This document shows positions 39,925 through 51,992 of a DNA stretch of 64,000 nt, one piece after another. A model generated the notes under the pieces. That model ran no database searches, was not told where the DNA came from, and saw only the letters and a list, made by a program, of their open reading frames with translations. The stretch is from Neolentinus lepideus HHB14362 ss-1 (Eukaryota; Basidiomycota; Agaricomycetes; Gloeophyllales; Gloeophyllaceae): contig KV425605.1 of the NCBI GenBank assembly GCA_001632425.1, positions 3,822 through 67,821 of the forward strand, written 5' to 3'. A program made the position numbers and the translations under genes. Every line of letters begins with the position of its first letter. Within the stretch, counting starts at the first letter, position 1.

Positions 39925-40793
39925 CGAAGGCGACAGCTCTTCTCAGCCGCCGTATATATCCATACTTTAAACATATGTAAGTCTATGTATTATGCGTTTC
40001 GACTATCATTTCGTGGCTCTTTGGACCTTGCGTACGGATCGAGGTAAGACTAAATACTTCATCTCCATACGGACATGGATGTGCAATCACACATGTGTCT
40101 GCTGACTCCCTGTTCCGGTGAGTGCTTATGCACCTCTTTGCGAGGGTATCGACTGATTGGAATTTTGGGTCTTCTGCGTTGCCACGATGGCCCTTCTGGT
40201 CCTTCGAAGGGACAGCAACTGCATTTTCGCATTAGCCGGAAGCCCCCAAGTTTCATCAAAATTATCCGGACTTAATGCTGCCTCCATGTTAGATGGCTTC
40301 TCTCGGTGTCTATACCAGTTATCGATTGAAACTCCTAGGAAGATAGCAATCTTCTAGATCGTCATCTTGCGCGGCGGGCGAGACTTGTCGAGATCTTGAG
40401 GAAATCAAAGCTTATTCACTGGGGTGCGGTGTGTTATATTGTTCCTTACCCTGGTGTGAGCATAACGTACGCCCGCCAAGTATTTTTAACTAGGAGAATC
40501 CATCCCAGATTCTGTCTTCTTAAAGTCAATACTCTTCTTCTATCTCCGACTCTACGACCTGGACCGCAACTTCATATGTCCCATCACTGACTTCTCCGGG
40601 ACAGGTGGCCACTCAGATCCTTTTTCCTGCGTTCATCTCCGGAGATCCAGAAGGTTCGGTGCACAGCATTTGAACCCTAACCTTGTACCGCTTTATCAGT
40701 GCCCGGATGACGAAGCTCCGATCATGATTCCTCGTTGCTTTATAGCCAACCATCCTCACTACGGCCTCAGTACATAACCTCAGTACCACAACC
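39925..40793. other. intergenic, no supported gene
   Basis: The region contains the 3' flank of the chromatin-reader gene and the promoter of the WLM gene. Small frames near 40.1 and 40.4 kb show no motif. Confidence 0.5.
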
Positions 40794-41891
40794 ATGTCCT
40801 CTGGTTCGAAACCTATCTCTATTACCGTCACCCACCGCGGAGATGCACACCCTCTCTCCTTGCTGCCGGACGAAACGCTTTCTGTCCTACAAGCCCACCT
40901 TGAAGAACTCACTTCTGTTCCTCCATCTCACCAGAAGTTGCTATTGAAGGGGAAGAAACTGGCTGATGAGATGACCACACTTGCTCAGGCAGGCCTGAAA
41001 GACGGAGCGAAGGTTCAATTACTCGGACCGACTGCTGCGGAGATCGGAGGGCTGAAGAAGACGGAAGACGAGCAAGCCAAGAGAGAGCAGATTCTGAGAG
41101 AACGCGTAAGCAAACCGCAAGCCAAGGTACGTTTCTGATAGGGGATTCTGCGCTGATGAGAGAACGCTGATATACGCTTAGGTCCGCTCGACCGCGTCAC
41201 CCTCCAGCGCCGGTATATCTTCCAAGTTTAAATTCCATCGCGTAGAGCCACTTCCCCACCTGCCAAATCCTGAATCCGCGCGCTCCATGCTACAACGTCT
41301 CGCAGATGACCCGGCTATCCAACATGTCATGCAAAATCACCACTTTGCCGTGGGTTTGCTCACCGAGCTGGCGCCTCACGAGCATCCTGGATTACTGGGC
41401 CTCAACGTCAATGCCGGGCAAGCGATTAAGTTAAGGATAAGAACAGATAGATATGACGGCTTTAGAACGTATAACGAAGTTAGAAGGGTCCTTTGTCATG
41501 AATTGACGCACAACGTGCACAGTGATCACGATAATAATGTGAGTGTTTAATACGAGATAATATCAACGTTCGTGGACTGAGCAAATGGGGTTCCCAGTTC
41601 AAGGAACTCAATTCGAAGCTGAACAAGGAGGTCGCCGAGTATGAGGTGGCCGTGAGCCAAGGCACGCACCATCTTGGAGACTCCTGGGGCGACGTCTACG
41701 AACCTTCGCCTAGCCTCGAGGTAGAGACGCATGCTCATGTCCTCGGAGACGGTGGTGTGTCTGTCGGTGTGGACGACTCGCCAGAGGACAGACGGCGGAG
41801 GATCCTTGAAGCAACCATGCGGCGCTTGCAGAAGGAGGAAGAGGAGCTCGAGCAGAGTTGCGGGACTGCTGGACCGTCAGCGATGACATGA
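40794..41891 (+). CDS. ubiquitin-like and WLM domain metalloprotease
   Basis: Exon 1 begins MSSGSKPISITVTHRGDAH and forms a ubiquitin-like fold: SVLQAHLEEL, then QKLLLKGKKLADEMTTLAQ and GLKDGAKVQLLGPT. The next exon is a WLM domain with GLNVNAGQAIKLRIRT and the zinc-binding VLCHELTHNVHSDHDNN (HExxH plus a following His-Asp). The third exon continues FKELNSKLNKEVAEYE and ends with a Glu-rich helix. The family includes ubiquitin-WLM proteins of fission yeast and plants, related to Wss1, which cleave SUMO- or ubiquitin-linked or DNA-crosslinked proteins. All metal ligands are present, so it is probably active. It lacks a signal peptide. Confidence 0.9.
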
Positions 41892-42368
41892 TTATACTGG
41901 TTTGGACCTCTTCCCCCCCTTTTTCTCATCGTCTATCCCCATATCTTTAAACTTGTAGTCTAGAAGCGCACTTCATAATATTTAATAGATGCAGTACAAT
42001 CTGCGAATTCAAAGTCCTATCGGTGTTTGCCGTGTTCGCTCGCCGTTGACGTCGACGGCGAACACGCGATTGTCCTCACCCTCGTCTATTGTGCACTGCG
42101 TCGTCGCCTTCGTCGCTGTCGCTTTCCCCGGGTTTCATCCCCTATACCCCCTTCCGTCTTGCCTATAGTAAACCCAGGAATTCAGTATCGGCCGGTCATA
42201 TCACAGATCCTTCCGACGGTTCCGTTTAAACCTAGTCTCTGTATTACTCAGTCGTCTTGCGTTCATTTTGCTCTCGGTTCCCACCTGTTTCTTTCTAGTA
42301 CCCTCTGCATCTTGGTTCTGTGGATCTAGCATCGCATATTACCCAGCAAAGTAGGGCTCCTAGCTTAA
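41892..42368. other. intergenic / 5' region of the KAR9-like gene
   Basis: No gene is visible here. The right half is rich in C and T (for example TCGCTTTCCCCGG and CCTATACCCCCTTCC), as in leaders and promoters of fungal housekeeping genes. Confidence 0.5.
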
Positions 42369-45257
42369 ATGGTTTCGTCTGAGGCCTCCTCTATATCATC
42401 GTCGAGGAGGTTGTCTAGTACAAGTTTCGACGGCAATGCATCGCAATCTAGTCTGAATTTATCCCCATCGCCGTCGGTATCTGGAGGGTCGAGTGGAGGG
42501 TCGTCGGCTGTGTCGTCTACAGTGTCGCTGAATGACGACGACGGTGAGTTATGCTGTCAAGTCGAGGATGGCTTCGAGGACTGATTTGATACGGCCGTTG
42601 GAGTAGAGAACGACACTATCACCTCCCCCCACGGGTTTGGCTCGCACAAGGGCAAGCAGAAGAGCCAAGAGTGCGTTCCATGTCACCTATCAAAAGATGC
42701 ATTCATTGACCAAGCTATGCCTACAGTGACCTCCAGCTGCTCACCGTCTCCACCAACATGACCGAGCTCTCCTTTGGCATCTCCGACATCCAGACTCGCA
42801 TCTTTGGTACATCTCTCTCTCACTTCCTCTTGCTCAAGCCATGCTAAACTGGCTTCAGAGATCCAGGAGCTGCGGCACAAGTCGCAGTCCTCCGGCGAGA
42901 CTCGGATCATCGACGAGGCACTCATGGCCCTCGACGAGCGACTGGAGGCTGTTGCGCGGGGCGTCAAGGCGGTCACCGACTCGCTCCAGCCTGCGTCGGA
43001 GAAGACCCCGACGCAATCCCAAACCGACAACAGCACGCTGGGGAATGGGAGGGTCAGTAATGACGAGGAGACGATGCTTATCCGGAAGCACGCGATGCTG
43101 CTGGGAGAGTGGGACACTGTGCAGAGCGAGATCGACGTGCTGCGGGAGGAGCTCAAGGAGGACAAGTGGCTGACGGTGTTCCGCACGGCGACGGAGCAGG
43201 CGGAGGGGATGATGACGAGCTTGGAAAAGGTGGTCAATCGGTGCCAGGTGCGTCTTCTGGTGTTAGATTGATTTAAGGGGCTGATATCGAAGGGCGCTGT
43301 GAAGAACTTTGTATGGCAGGTGCATCGTCAGGGTCCGGACGAATTTCCATCGCAGACAACGCAGGCGTCAGGGTCCACGATCGGATCGCTTAATTTTGAG
43401 ACGTATGCGAAGCTTATGGAGTCGTTTGAGGCGAAGAAGAAGTGAGCTTTCGCAGATGTTTATTTAAGCAAGTGCTCATGTAGTCTTGGCCAGGCATTAT
43501 ATGCCGGCAACTACGAAGGTGCTCTCCATTATCGACAAGGGTGTGCAAGACCGCGTGACTAAGAACGGGGAATGTTTGCGACGACACGCTGAATGTATCC
43601 AACGGTGGCGGAATTTGCGTGAGCGAATAACGCGAACAGAGGCGGACATGGAGAACGTGCGGAAGCTCTTGCTGACCAGTGATCTCGCGCCAAGTGAAAG
43701 CGGGTCGAGCAACGCGTCCAAAAACTTCCTGGTCACGCCTCCTGATGTGCCATCGAAGTTTCGCGCTCCGAGTGTCGCGAGTACGCTGTCTCGGTCTGTT
43801 TCTCCGATTCGAAGGTTTGCGAAGAAAATTACCGCTGGGCGGAGGACGCCTGCGCCTGCGTTCTCGCCTGCACTCCCGCCGAAGGTGGTTTCACGGACGT
43901 CCTCGACAGAGCAGGCCCAGACCATGCGCAAGAAACGATCATCATTGTTTCCGTTCAAGGCCTCACAGCCGTCATCGCCGATGTCCCCTGTGACACCTGA
44001 GCGGCCGGCTCACAAACATACCCAGAGCTTGACACCCGAGTCGTCGCCTAGTTCACGGAAGGACACGTTAACGCTGAAGCACCGGCCGGCATGGAATAGC
44101 TCGACGAGGATTGAGGCAGAAGACCGGTCAGGAACGCTGACCATGCGACCGAAGAGGTTATCCACCGCAGGAATGTATGAGACTGCCTCTAATGGAGCGT
44201 CGCCTTATAAGAGGAGTTTGTCGAGGAGCTCGATGACGTCCTCACGACCATGGTCGCCGGTTACGTCGTCAATATCGACCGCGGCATCGTCGAATCCATC
44301 ACTTCCGCCAATATATAGGCCTCCGTCGCGTGCGCAGACGCCTGGCATGCCTCTTAGTCCGCGGTCAAGACCAAGGACGCCTGGTAGTTACATTCCTGTG
44401 CCTGTTACCAAGCCGCATCTCCGGTCTCGGTCCGAAGCGGGATGGTACCATGATGCTGAAGAGAGCCAGAGCTCATTACTGCAGAGAGCCTTCTCGCCTC
44501 CCGTATCCACTTCTACCTCGCTCAGCTCTCTATACTTTCAACGTTCCCAAACACCTGATGCCGAGTCACACATACCCCCTCCAAGACCTCCGAGTCGTTC
44601 TATGATACCAGTTCCTAGTTTGTCCTTTTCTTCACCTTCCCGACCGGGTTCGACGATGTCGAATTACCGACCTGAAAGCTCGATGTCCTTCCGCACATCT
44701 GCGATGCGGGCGCAAACGCCCGAGTTCACTCTGCGCCAGCGCGCAGCACAGATCCCGTTCTACCAGGGTCCCCGTACGGCTTCCACTCCTCGACCCTCTC
44801 TGCCAGCTAAATTGCCGCCATCAAGTTTCAAAGACAACGTTCCACGCTCCGCATCCCGTGCAGGAGCATCAACGCCTAGTTTAGATGGAAACCTAATACA
44901 TACGTACGTACCTGCGAACCCCAAGGATCCACTGGACGCCGAGGTTGCGAACATCGTGAATTCAATCCCCCATGGGCTACTTGTTGAACGAGTCGACCCG
45001 CCGCTGCGTAATATTCCTAAAGAGGGCGAGGAAGTCAAGGCGCAATATGCGTTTTCGAACTCACTCGCGAGGAAAGTTATAAACTGTCGCCTCACCTACA
45101 CTACGCGGAATGGCGTGCCAAATAAGAGAGTGATGTGCCGTGTGGGTGGAGGTGAGCTGTTGTTCATTTACGTCGCATACTTATGTTGATTAAGCTATTT
45201 TCGATAGGCTGGCAAGACCTACAGTTGTACATGCTGAATCGACAGGCGGGTTTGTAA
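42369..45257 (+). CDS. KAR9-family microtubule/spindle-positioning protein with C-terminal GAR domain
   Basis: Starts MVSSEASSISSSRRLSSTSF, a Ser-rich leader. The following exons form a helical KAR9 domain: LTVSTNMTELSFGISDIQTR, EALMALDERLEAVARGVKAV, LREELKEDKWLTVFRTATEQ, then MPATTKVLSIIDKGVQDRVT and WRNLRERITRTEADMENVRK. A long basic Ser/Pro/Arg-rich tail follows with three S-x-I-P sites (44386-44397, 44566-44577, 44599-44610). The C-terminus, DAEVANIVNSIPHGLLVERV and RLTYTTRNGVPNKRVMCRVG, then GWQDLQLYMLNRQAGL after the last intron, matches the GAS2-related microtubule-binding domain. The stop is TAA at 45255-45257. The product should link EB1/Bim1 on microtubule plus ends to actin-based pulling for nuclear and spindle positioning. 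It is convergent with the TRAPPC12-like gene. Confidence 0.88.
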
Positions 45258-45420
45258 GGGCAGGTTTTTCGGCTATGCATGTACCTATTTGTCTATACGG
45301 CGGAGCTGGGATATACAACACCAAGGACCTATAATAAGTCTACGCACACATTCGTTCTATCGAGATATCGTATTGATAGCCTTTACGACTAAATCCATTC
45401 TGCAATGGATCATGACTCGC

Positions 45421-48062
45421 TTAATTTGAAGGCATCTTCAAACATGCTGTCTTGAGACCGTCGCCACTCCACTTTGCAACCTCAAGTAGGAGGTTGCGTT
45501 TGTTCTGCGAGGCTGTTAAGGAACGGAGCTCATATAACGTTGCTCCATGCTCTCGGTCAGTATGATGCCTTCGAAGGGTTGAAATGGCCGACTTACATAA
45601 ATTGAACAGGAAAGGTTCTGCTACCACCACTGTCGATGGCGAAGCTCTCAGTGCCTTCTCTAGTACGTCGATGCCCTGTATGTTCACAGACTTAGGAGGG
45701 TTGACCGGAGCGCAGAAGACATCTACCAACCTCCTTGATTAATCCTTGGCTCAGTAACACCACCGCCAAGTTGTTCACGGCCTCCGAATAGTCAGTCCGA
45801 CCACACCCAGCAAAGTGAATACTCGACTTACAGGGAAATTGTCAGGATCGTTCACCAGCACGCGCTGAAGGATGTTGGCTGCTCTAGACCAATCACCCTC
45901 TGCCGTGGCCAGCATTGCAGTGTTCATGTCTTTCATGACTTGACCCGCGGCAGGGTTGACCTCTACTTCGGCGAAATATTTTGCTGCTATGGTCAGGTGA
46001 CCAGACTGCAGGTGGATTCTTGCTACTGCTGACTGGAGCTCTGGTGTCGGCAAGCTGGAATTGAGAAGGGGTGTGAGGAGTTTCGTTGCAGCGGCGAAAT
46101 CCTACGTATGGCTCAGCATCGTATTTAAAACGTGAGGCATGGACAAAGACACTTCTACCTTCATCTCAATCAATTCAGATGCGATAATGAGGACGACCCT
46201 ACTCCCCCGCTCGACCCACATCTCCCTCTCCGCATTGGTGTCCACGCCGCTCTTCTTGCTCTTCTTCTTCCCAGCCTCCTTCGCCTTCTTCCTGCACTTC
46301 CTCACCAGCGCCCAGAGCGCGTCGAGGTAGCCCATGTGGTCGCCCGCCCAGTACTTCCCCCGTGCGTGCAGGACTTCGAGCTCGAAGGGGAGGAGCTTGT
46401 CGAGGAGGTAGTCGCGCGCGAAGGGCGGCTGCAGGGAGTAGAGCACGGAGAAGAGGTTGTTCATCTCCGCGGAGGCTTGGTTGGTGAGCCGGAGCCGGGC
46501 GAGGGAGGATATGCGGAGGTACCATAGCTTGGATGGTCGTTAGTGTGGCTTGTTTCGGGGTCTGTAGGAAACTCACGTCTAGTATGAGAGAGACGTCTTC
46601 TGGGTCGGTAGCGACGATCCGGTCGCGGGCCATTCTTGCTAGAGCTCTCCACGAGTTGGACATCTGGCCATCATGTAATTGAATCCAGTCTCTGATAATA
46701 ACTGGCTTATGTTGCACTTACAACTAACGTATGGAAATCTCGACCTTGCCATTCACCAGACAAATCCCTTGCAGGGCGTTGACTCGGATCAGATATATAT
46801 TTCGTGAGCAACGTAGTCAGCGGGTCCGTCTATAGATACAACAGCCAACAAAATAACGATAGTAAGTACAGCTTCTTTTACACGTGGGACAGACGAGGAA
46901 TAAATGAGTAAGGATAGGAGATAGATGGTAAACGTCTTCTGCTGGACAGCCACCACGTTAAAGAGGAGAAAGCGAAGGAGAGGCGTACATTCGGGATAGG
47001 CAGGAACATCGTTGGATGGACGAGGGCAGGGAGGTAGACCTCCGGGGTCTCTTCTTCGTCTTCGTCGTCATCCGAGATGGGTGTAGGAGTAGGTGGTACA
47101 GACTTGTTAAGGTTAGGGGAAAGAACGGGTAGCGGCGAGGATGGGGCGGGTGCAGATAGACTTGTCGAGGCAGCCAAGGATATCTCCTCAGCTGGATGGA
47201 TGGAGAGCTGAGAGTCACTGGCGATAGGGTGGGATGAGGGATCATTGTCGGAGTCTTCCTCTGACGATGCTGAGTCATCAACGAGGAAGGGATCAGGAAC
47301 AGGCGGCTCAACAAGTGCAGGAGGCGGTGGGCTAGTGAAAGTGATCTCTTCTCGCGGTTGCTGTGCCTCTGATTCCAGGGGAGTCTCTTCGACAAATGGT
47401 TTCACATCAAAGACTTCAGACGGAGCTGCGACTGCTGTTTCCGATAATTGCGAAGAGGACTCCTGTTCTTGGGATACAGCTGACACTGACCCAGTAGGCA
47501 CGTCTGAAGGCAAATCCAGGACAGGTTCTATATTCTGCGCCGCCTCCGGACTCGACTGAGAACGTTCTTCAGGCTGGTCTACAGTGCTTGACATCGGTTC
47601 CAGAAGGACCTTTAATACTTCCAGAGTGTGTGTCTCGTTATCCTCGACAGCAGTGGCGTATGTCGACGACAATGCCTCGAAAGCGGTGGAATGGGAGGAT
47701 AGCGGTCGTGTCGCGTCCGACGCCGCAAGGGATGATGGTCGCGCCGAGCCTAGGTCTCCGCAGTCTCTGCCGGTGGTCTCCGCCGTTGTATACGAAGACG
47801 AGACCCGGCCGTTTGACGCATCTGAAACATCCTCCTCCTTTCCCTCCATAATGCCTCCTGCTACAGCCATGGTGTCTGTGCTCGTCGACGACCTGGACGA
47901 CGCTGGGATTGTCACAGGCGAACATGGCAGGGCACTAACGGCATCCTTGAGCACCGGCGACAGGCAGCGGTCGCTGGCCGCGACCGGGTGTACCCGCCCG
48001 GCATGTATTATTTGTTTGAGGTGGCTGATCCGACGTTTGACTCCTTTGACGAAGGAAGGCAT
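45421..48062 (-). CDS. TPR protein, TRAPPC12-like (trafficking protein particle complex subunit)
   Basis: A long first exon starts MPSFVKGVKRRISHLKQIIH and is a low-complexity Ser/Glu/Pro/Ala-rich region of about 370 residues that ends PALVHPTMFLPIPN. The next exons give TDPLTTLLTKYISDPSQRPA and DLSGEWQGRDFHTLV, then NSWRALARMARDRIVATDPE. These are the conserved entry to TRAPPC12. TPR helices follow: NNLFSVLYSLQPPFARDYLL, FELEVLHARGKYWAGDHMGY, LQSAVARIHLQSGHLTIAAK, NTAMLATAEGDWSRAANILQ, and the last exons NNLAVVLLSQGLIKEGIDVL, PFLFNLSTLYELRS. The protein is probably part of the TRAPP tether of ER-Golgi or autophagic membrane traffic. The disordered N-terminal half is the variable part of this family. 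Confidence 0.85.
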
Positions 48063-49181
48063 GTCAGGGTAGCCAATGATGAAGAGAATGACTGCTAGTA
48101 TGAATGCGCTTAGGCCAACCCAGCAGAGGACGCTCGTGTTTTAAATTGCAGTCACATTTTCTCCAGGCGCCCCCCATGCCGTCCCAGACCACGTTCTGGT
48201 CCATGCTTGACAGGCGTGTCTGGCCATGTTGACTGCACGAATTTGCGATTCCTGATTGAATATTGAGGGCCGGCATCCGTTCAATTCATTACATACCCTT
48301 TGTGAATTCGCTGTGCAGAAGCCGGACGCCATCCGTGCGTCTCGAAGCAGCCTCGATGGCAGCCACTATCACTAATTCCTGTCTTTTCCGAGAAATGCAT
48401 TCGTACCCCGACTCCACCCGGTTACAATCATATGCATGACAGGTCATGACGCAAGTAGTACTGAGTTATTTGCATATGAAAGAACTAGATTTAAGTCATG
48501 AAGGTAGCGTCTGATACAGCGGCGAGGCCCGCCTACGATCATCCAGGTCAGCTGCTCATGTGAAATGAGGTGGATTTCAAGACCCCAAGACGACTTGACG
48601 TGTCTGTTATCGTCCGGCGTCAAGCTAATGTCTAAAAGTACGGTTTGCGCTACTCTTCGACTAGAGTTAACCCGTTATTGACCGGTATTTTTTAACCATT
48701 AGTTAATAACAGGATGCCGTATAGGAAGCGCTGTCTCAGGGATACCTGCAAGAGACCTGGTAGACCGAAGACAGTTGCTCTCCTGCTAAGTTGTTTTTAG
48801 AAGACGCGTATGTACCAAGTTTAGTAGACCATGTGCGCTGATGTAGATGAGGACAGCAGAGAAGGATCTGACGATGAAGCCGACGAGGATTTGGAGCTCA
48901 GCCACCGCCCAGTGGGACAAAGCTCTGCTTCAATTCTTTTACCCTGCTCGACTATTTTTCCGATACACCGCGAATCCAAGTCAGGGCTGCAAGCTGTCCC
49001 GGTGGATCATCTGATACCACCAGTCGCAGCTCGCACGGAAGCTCTCACAGACGCTTATCGGAACACTTTGTATGTAGCGTTGCGACGTAATTACGTAAAT
49101 ATATATATTCGGTTAATAACGCGTCAATAACCCAGTTATAACTGCCCCCCTTGTGGTCCGAGTCATTAACCGGTTAAGAAC
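48063..49181. other. intergenic, possible decayed repeat
   Basis: No supported gene is present. A frame at 48831-49130 is open but unrecognised. Imperfect inverted A/T-rich repeats bound 48666-49142 (see findings). The left end holds the TRAPPC12-like promoter. Confidence 0.45.
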
Positions 49182-51294
49182 TCACTGGGGAGTCATTGAC
49201 AGATATCTATCTTCGACCTCCAGGCTTTGGATGGCTGACATCACGTGCTTGAGCCACATCTTGCCAGGTTCTCCAGGACAGTTCGCAAAAAGGTCAGCCA
49301 TGAAGCGATCAAAACTTTTAGTCTTGCACACTTCGGACTGTGGGGCCAATGCGAGAATTCAACCCTCAGTGAATACAGCAGGCAGAAGGTCCTGGATAGG
49401 CTTACCAAGTGCTCTTTTATATACGTGTCTTGGTCTTTCAATATCTCGGGAAACAAGGACGAGAACGTCGAACGGGATTCATGCACTACTGTTCCGGGTG
49501 TAAGAGAATTGTGGATAAATTTGGCCGCCGCAGTTCTCAAATCTGATACACCCAGCTCTAAGACAACTGGCGGTTAACACCCTCGCCAGCACAGGTGTCA
49601 CTTAATACGCACTGTCGCAAAGTCTGTACATGCTCTTCGCACTGACGCATTCGAGGTCGTGCCGCTCACCGTCGGGAGCGATGACCAGGGTGTTCTCGAC
49701 ATTGTAGACGGATCGACTCGGGAATTTGTTACTAGGGTCGGCAGTTTGCGCCGCCTCTTTCGCAGCATCGTAAGCAGACCGCAGTGGGGCAAAAGCAATG
49801 CATCTAGCATAGCTCAGTCCACGTCACTGGAAATGTGAAGGCGAGGAATTGTACCCAGTATACAGGTAGTATAGCAAGGCCCTGTAAGTCCGATACCTGT
49901 AAATGGACTGAGACGAAGGTGTAGAAATAAGCACTGGATAATTTACGAGCTATCTAGAACATAAACTCTTTTATACTTTCTTTCGTCAATATCCACTAGG
50001 CCAAGTAAATCATCTATATCCATCTCGATGTTCGGTTAGAATACCACAATGGTCCGTGAAAGAAATAAAACCTCTGCGTTGCATTCGTCTAATGCAGCTT
50101 CTGATCCACCCGCACTTGATTCGCCATCACGTTCAATATGACCACCACTTTCGCTTGATTCTGCTGCGCAATTGCTGTGTCTCCATGTTGTTAACACCCT
50201 AGATCAAAGTGCCCACACTCACCTTCCACCTCCTTACCTTCATCTCGGGACTCTTCATAGTCAGAATCGCTGCCTTGCTCCCATCGGTGCTCATTGAATT
50301 TGTCAGCATCTTTCAAACTACCCTCGTTCTCCGAGAAACCAGACGTAAAGACTGCTTGGTAGTTAGAAAACACAAATAGCCATTGTGAGAGATAGGCTTT
50401 ACGTGTCTTGAAGTAATCACATCGAGAGCTCAAGATTTTGCTGTGGGCATAAATCCTTCTTGGATGATCGTCCGATACCGTAGAATGGCGAATGAAGAAG
50501 CAGACATCCGCAGTGTCAATGTCATCGAATATGGCAGCCATTGCGTCAGAAAGACTCCGGACAGGTGGTCGTAGACCGAGTGACCACGATCCATAGTCAT
50601 TTGGGTATTCATAGATAGTATATTCCAGGAGAGACAAATCCTGTCAAAAGCAACTAATCTCAAGAAAATGAAACAGATGTTGAAAAGTTGGGCATACGTG
50701 TTGTTTCAGTTCTTCATTTTCGAGGATGGTGGATATTTTGCAAAATCTTGACACACCCCAACTTGCAGGTGTCAAAAATTTGACCGGCTTTGGACACAAA
50801 TTACTTGTCTTGAGAGTCTGTTCTCCGCACTTTAACTGCTCTCCCAGTCAACCATGTGTACATGCCTCTTGCTGAAATCAATATTCACGCACAGAGACGG
50901 CAACGCAAGCACCAATCCTACGAATACCGAAAGACTTGGGAATCAGAAAACGGATGCCAACCCAATCCGTGGTCTCGGGCGTGGACGCGACGTGAAGACG
51001 GACCTGTGCTCGTAAGATTATGCATATCATCAAGCCTTCAGTTGCTAGATTTAATTACCTGCCAAGTGCCGTCGGCCACCGGCGGACTGTCCCATGTTAC
51101 ACTTGCGTTCTTCGTACAGTCAGATCACAGGTCATGCACTTCGATCGATCCTTTGAACTATATCCTATCGCGTTTGCACAAGCCCATCTACGTCCAGAGA
51201 TGCTCAGTGCACTTACAGTGTTGCATCGGGTTGGCTCCCACCGGATCAGGTTCTCTTTTACCAACTCCCCCAGTAGGACCCGCACATTGCACAA
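49182..51294 (-). pseudogene. MATH-BTB protein, family copy 2, disrupted
   Basis: The same exon order as the other copies is visible: RWEPTRCNT ending exon 1; SGSIEVHDL, then KNASVTWDSPPVADGTWQ and VRLHVASTPETTDWVGIRF (MATH); LLEYTIYEYPNDYGSW, IDTADVCFFIRHSTVSDDHP, IYAHSKILSSRCDYFKTR (BTB N-half); HRWEQGSDSDYEE; VYVLDSS; and the C-box SLTPGTVVHESRSTFSSLF. Two faults are seen. First, in the first MATH exon the frame reads HDL-stop-SDC, with TGA at 51125-51127 where paralogs have coding residues. Second, the frame of exon 1 has no ATG: it is open only from a TTG near 51294, with a TGA above it. Everything downstream is open, so loss seems recent, or a shorter BTB-only protein may still be made. 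The end is a TGA at 49182-49184. Confidence 0.65.
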
Positions 51295-51301
51295 TCACGT
51301 G
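51271..51301 (-). repeat. 31-bp inverted repeat, left arm
   Basis: The reverse complement of this arm matches 51962-51992 with one mismatch (a transition). It contains CACGTGA and AATGTGCGGGTCCTACTG and overlaps the presumed 5' end of MATH-BTB copy 2. Confidence 0.85.
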
Positions 51302-51359
51302 ATTCACGTGACATGCTTGATGTGAGTCAGCACTGAGCAAGTAATAAATATTAAACACT

Positions 51360-51705
51360 AAGTCCCATATTTAAGTTTATATATATGGACTGAGTGAGTT
51401 ACATGGCACAGCTGCTAGAGAATATCAGATTTGTCTAAGTCTCAATTACTGATTAGTAGTACAATTTATTATAACTCTAGATCACGGAGTGAAGACCAGG
51501 TCCTATTATTGAAAAGGAAGATAGGGAGAAACAAATAAGTGGTAAGGAAGTGCATCATGACTTGCGATGCTCTCTCATCCGAGGCAATAACAAAAAGACT
51601 GCTGAGGATCAGGATTGAACCCACACCCTTATTATCAAGGTATCTAGGTGACACATGACTGAACATGTTAAGCGACGCGCCGAAACCACTACTCTAATAA
51701 GATTA
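51360..51705 (-). mobile_element. tRNA-related SINE-like element (candidate)
   Basis: On the minus strand TAGAGTAGTGG (51696-51686) resembles a pol III A box and GGTTCAATCC (51621-51612) a B box, 65 bases apart. Between them ACCTTGATAATAAGGGT could form a long variable arm, as in Leu/Ser tRNAs. The acceptor stem does not pair, so this is not a working tRNA. An unrelated A/T-rich body follows the B box. The outer boundaries are my estimate; I see no clear target-site duplication. Confidence 0.35.
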
Positions 51706-51961
51706 ATGGTCCCTGGTCTAAATATTAACTATATTAGAGCCATTTTGTGGCCTTTGCTGTTCTTACAGAGCTTTGTCTCTCTATCCAGTTGTTATATTTG
51801 TCTCTATTCAGCTTGTGCAGATATATACATTACTATTATATGTCATTTCTTCCTGTGAATATCCCTAATCTATAGCACAATGGGATGCAGTGATACCCTG
51901 TGGGGCAACAGCGTAGCAAACGGGAATACAATACATAATGCCGGATCTTGCCCTTTCTCAT

Positions 51962-51992
51962 CACGTGACTGTGCAATGTGCGGGTCCTACTG
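51962..51992 (+). repeat. 31-bp inverted repeat, right arm
   Basis: Partner of 51271-51301 in opposite orientation, 660 bases away. Similarity stops abruptly at both ends, as expected for an inverted duplication breakpoint or a short dispersed repeat. Confidence 0.85.

Noticed and set aside
51600..51700. A functional tRNA gene on the minus strand
   Set aside because: A- and B-box-like sequences are present but the acceptor stem does not pair; kept only as a SINE-like candidate.
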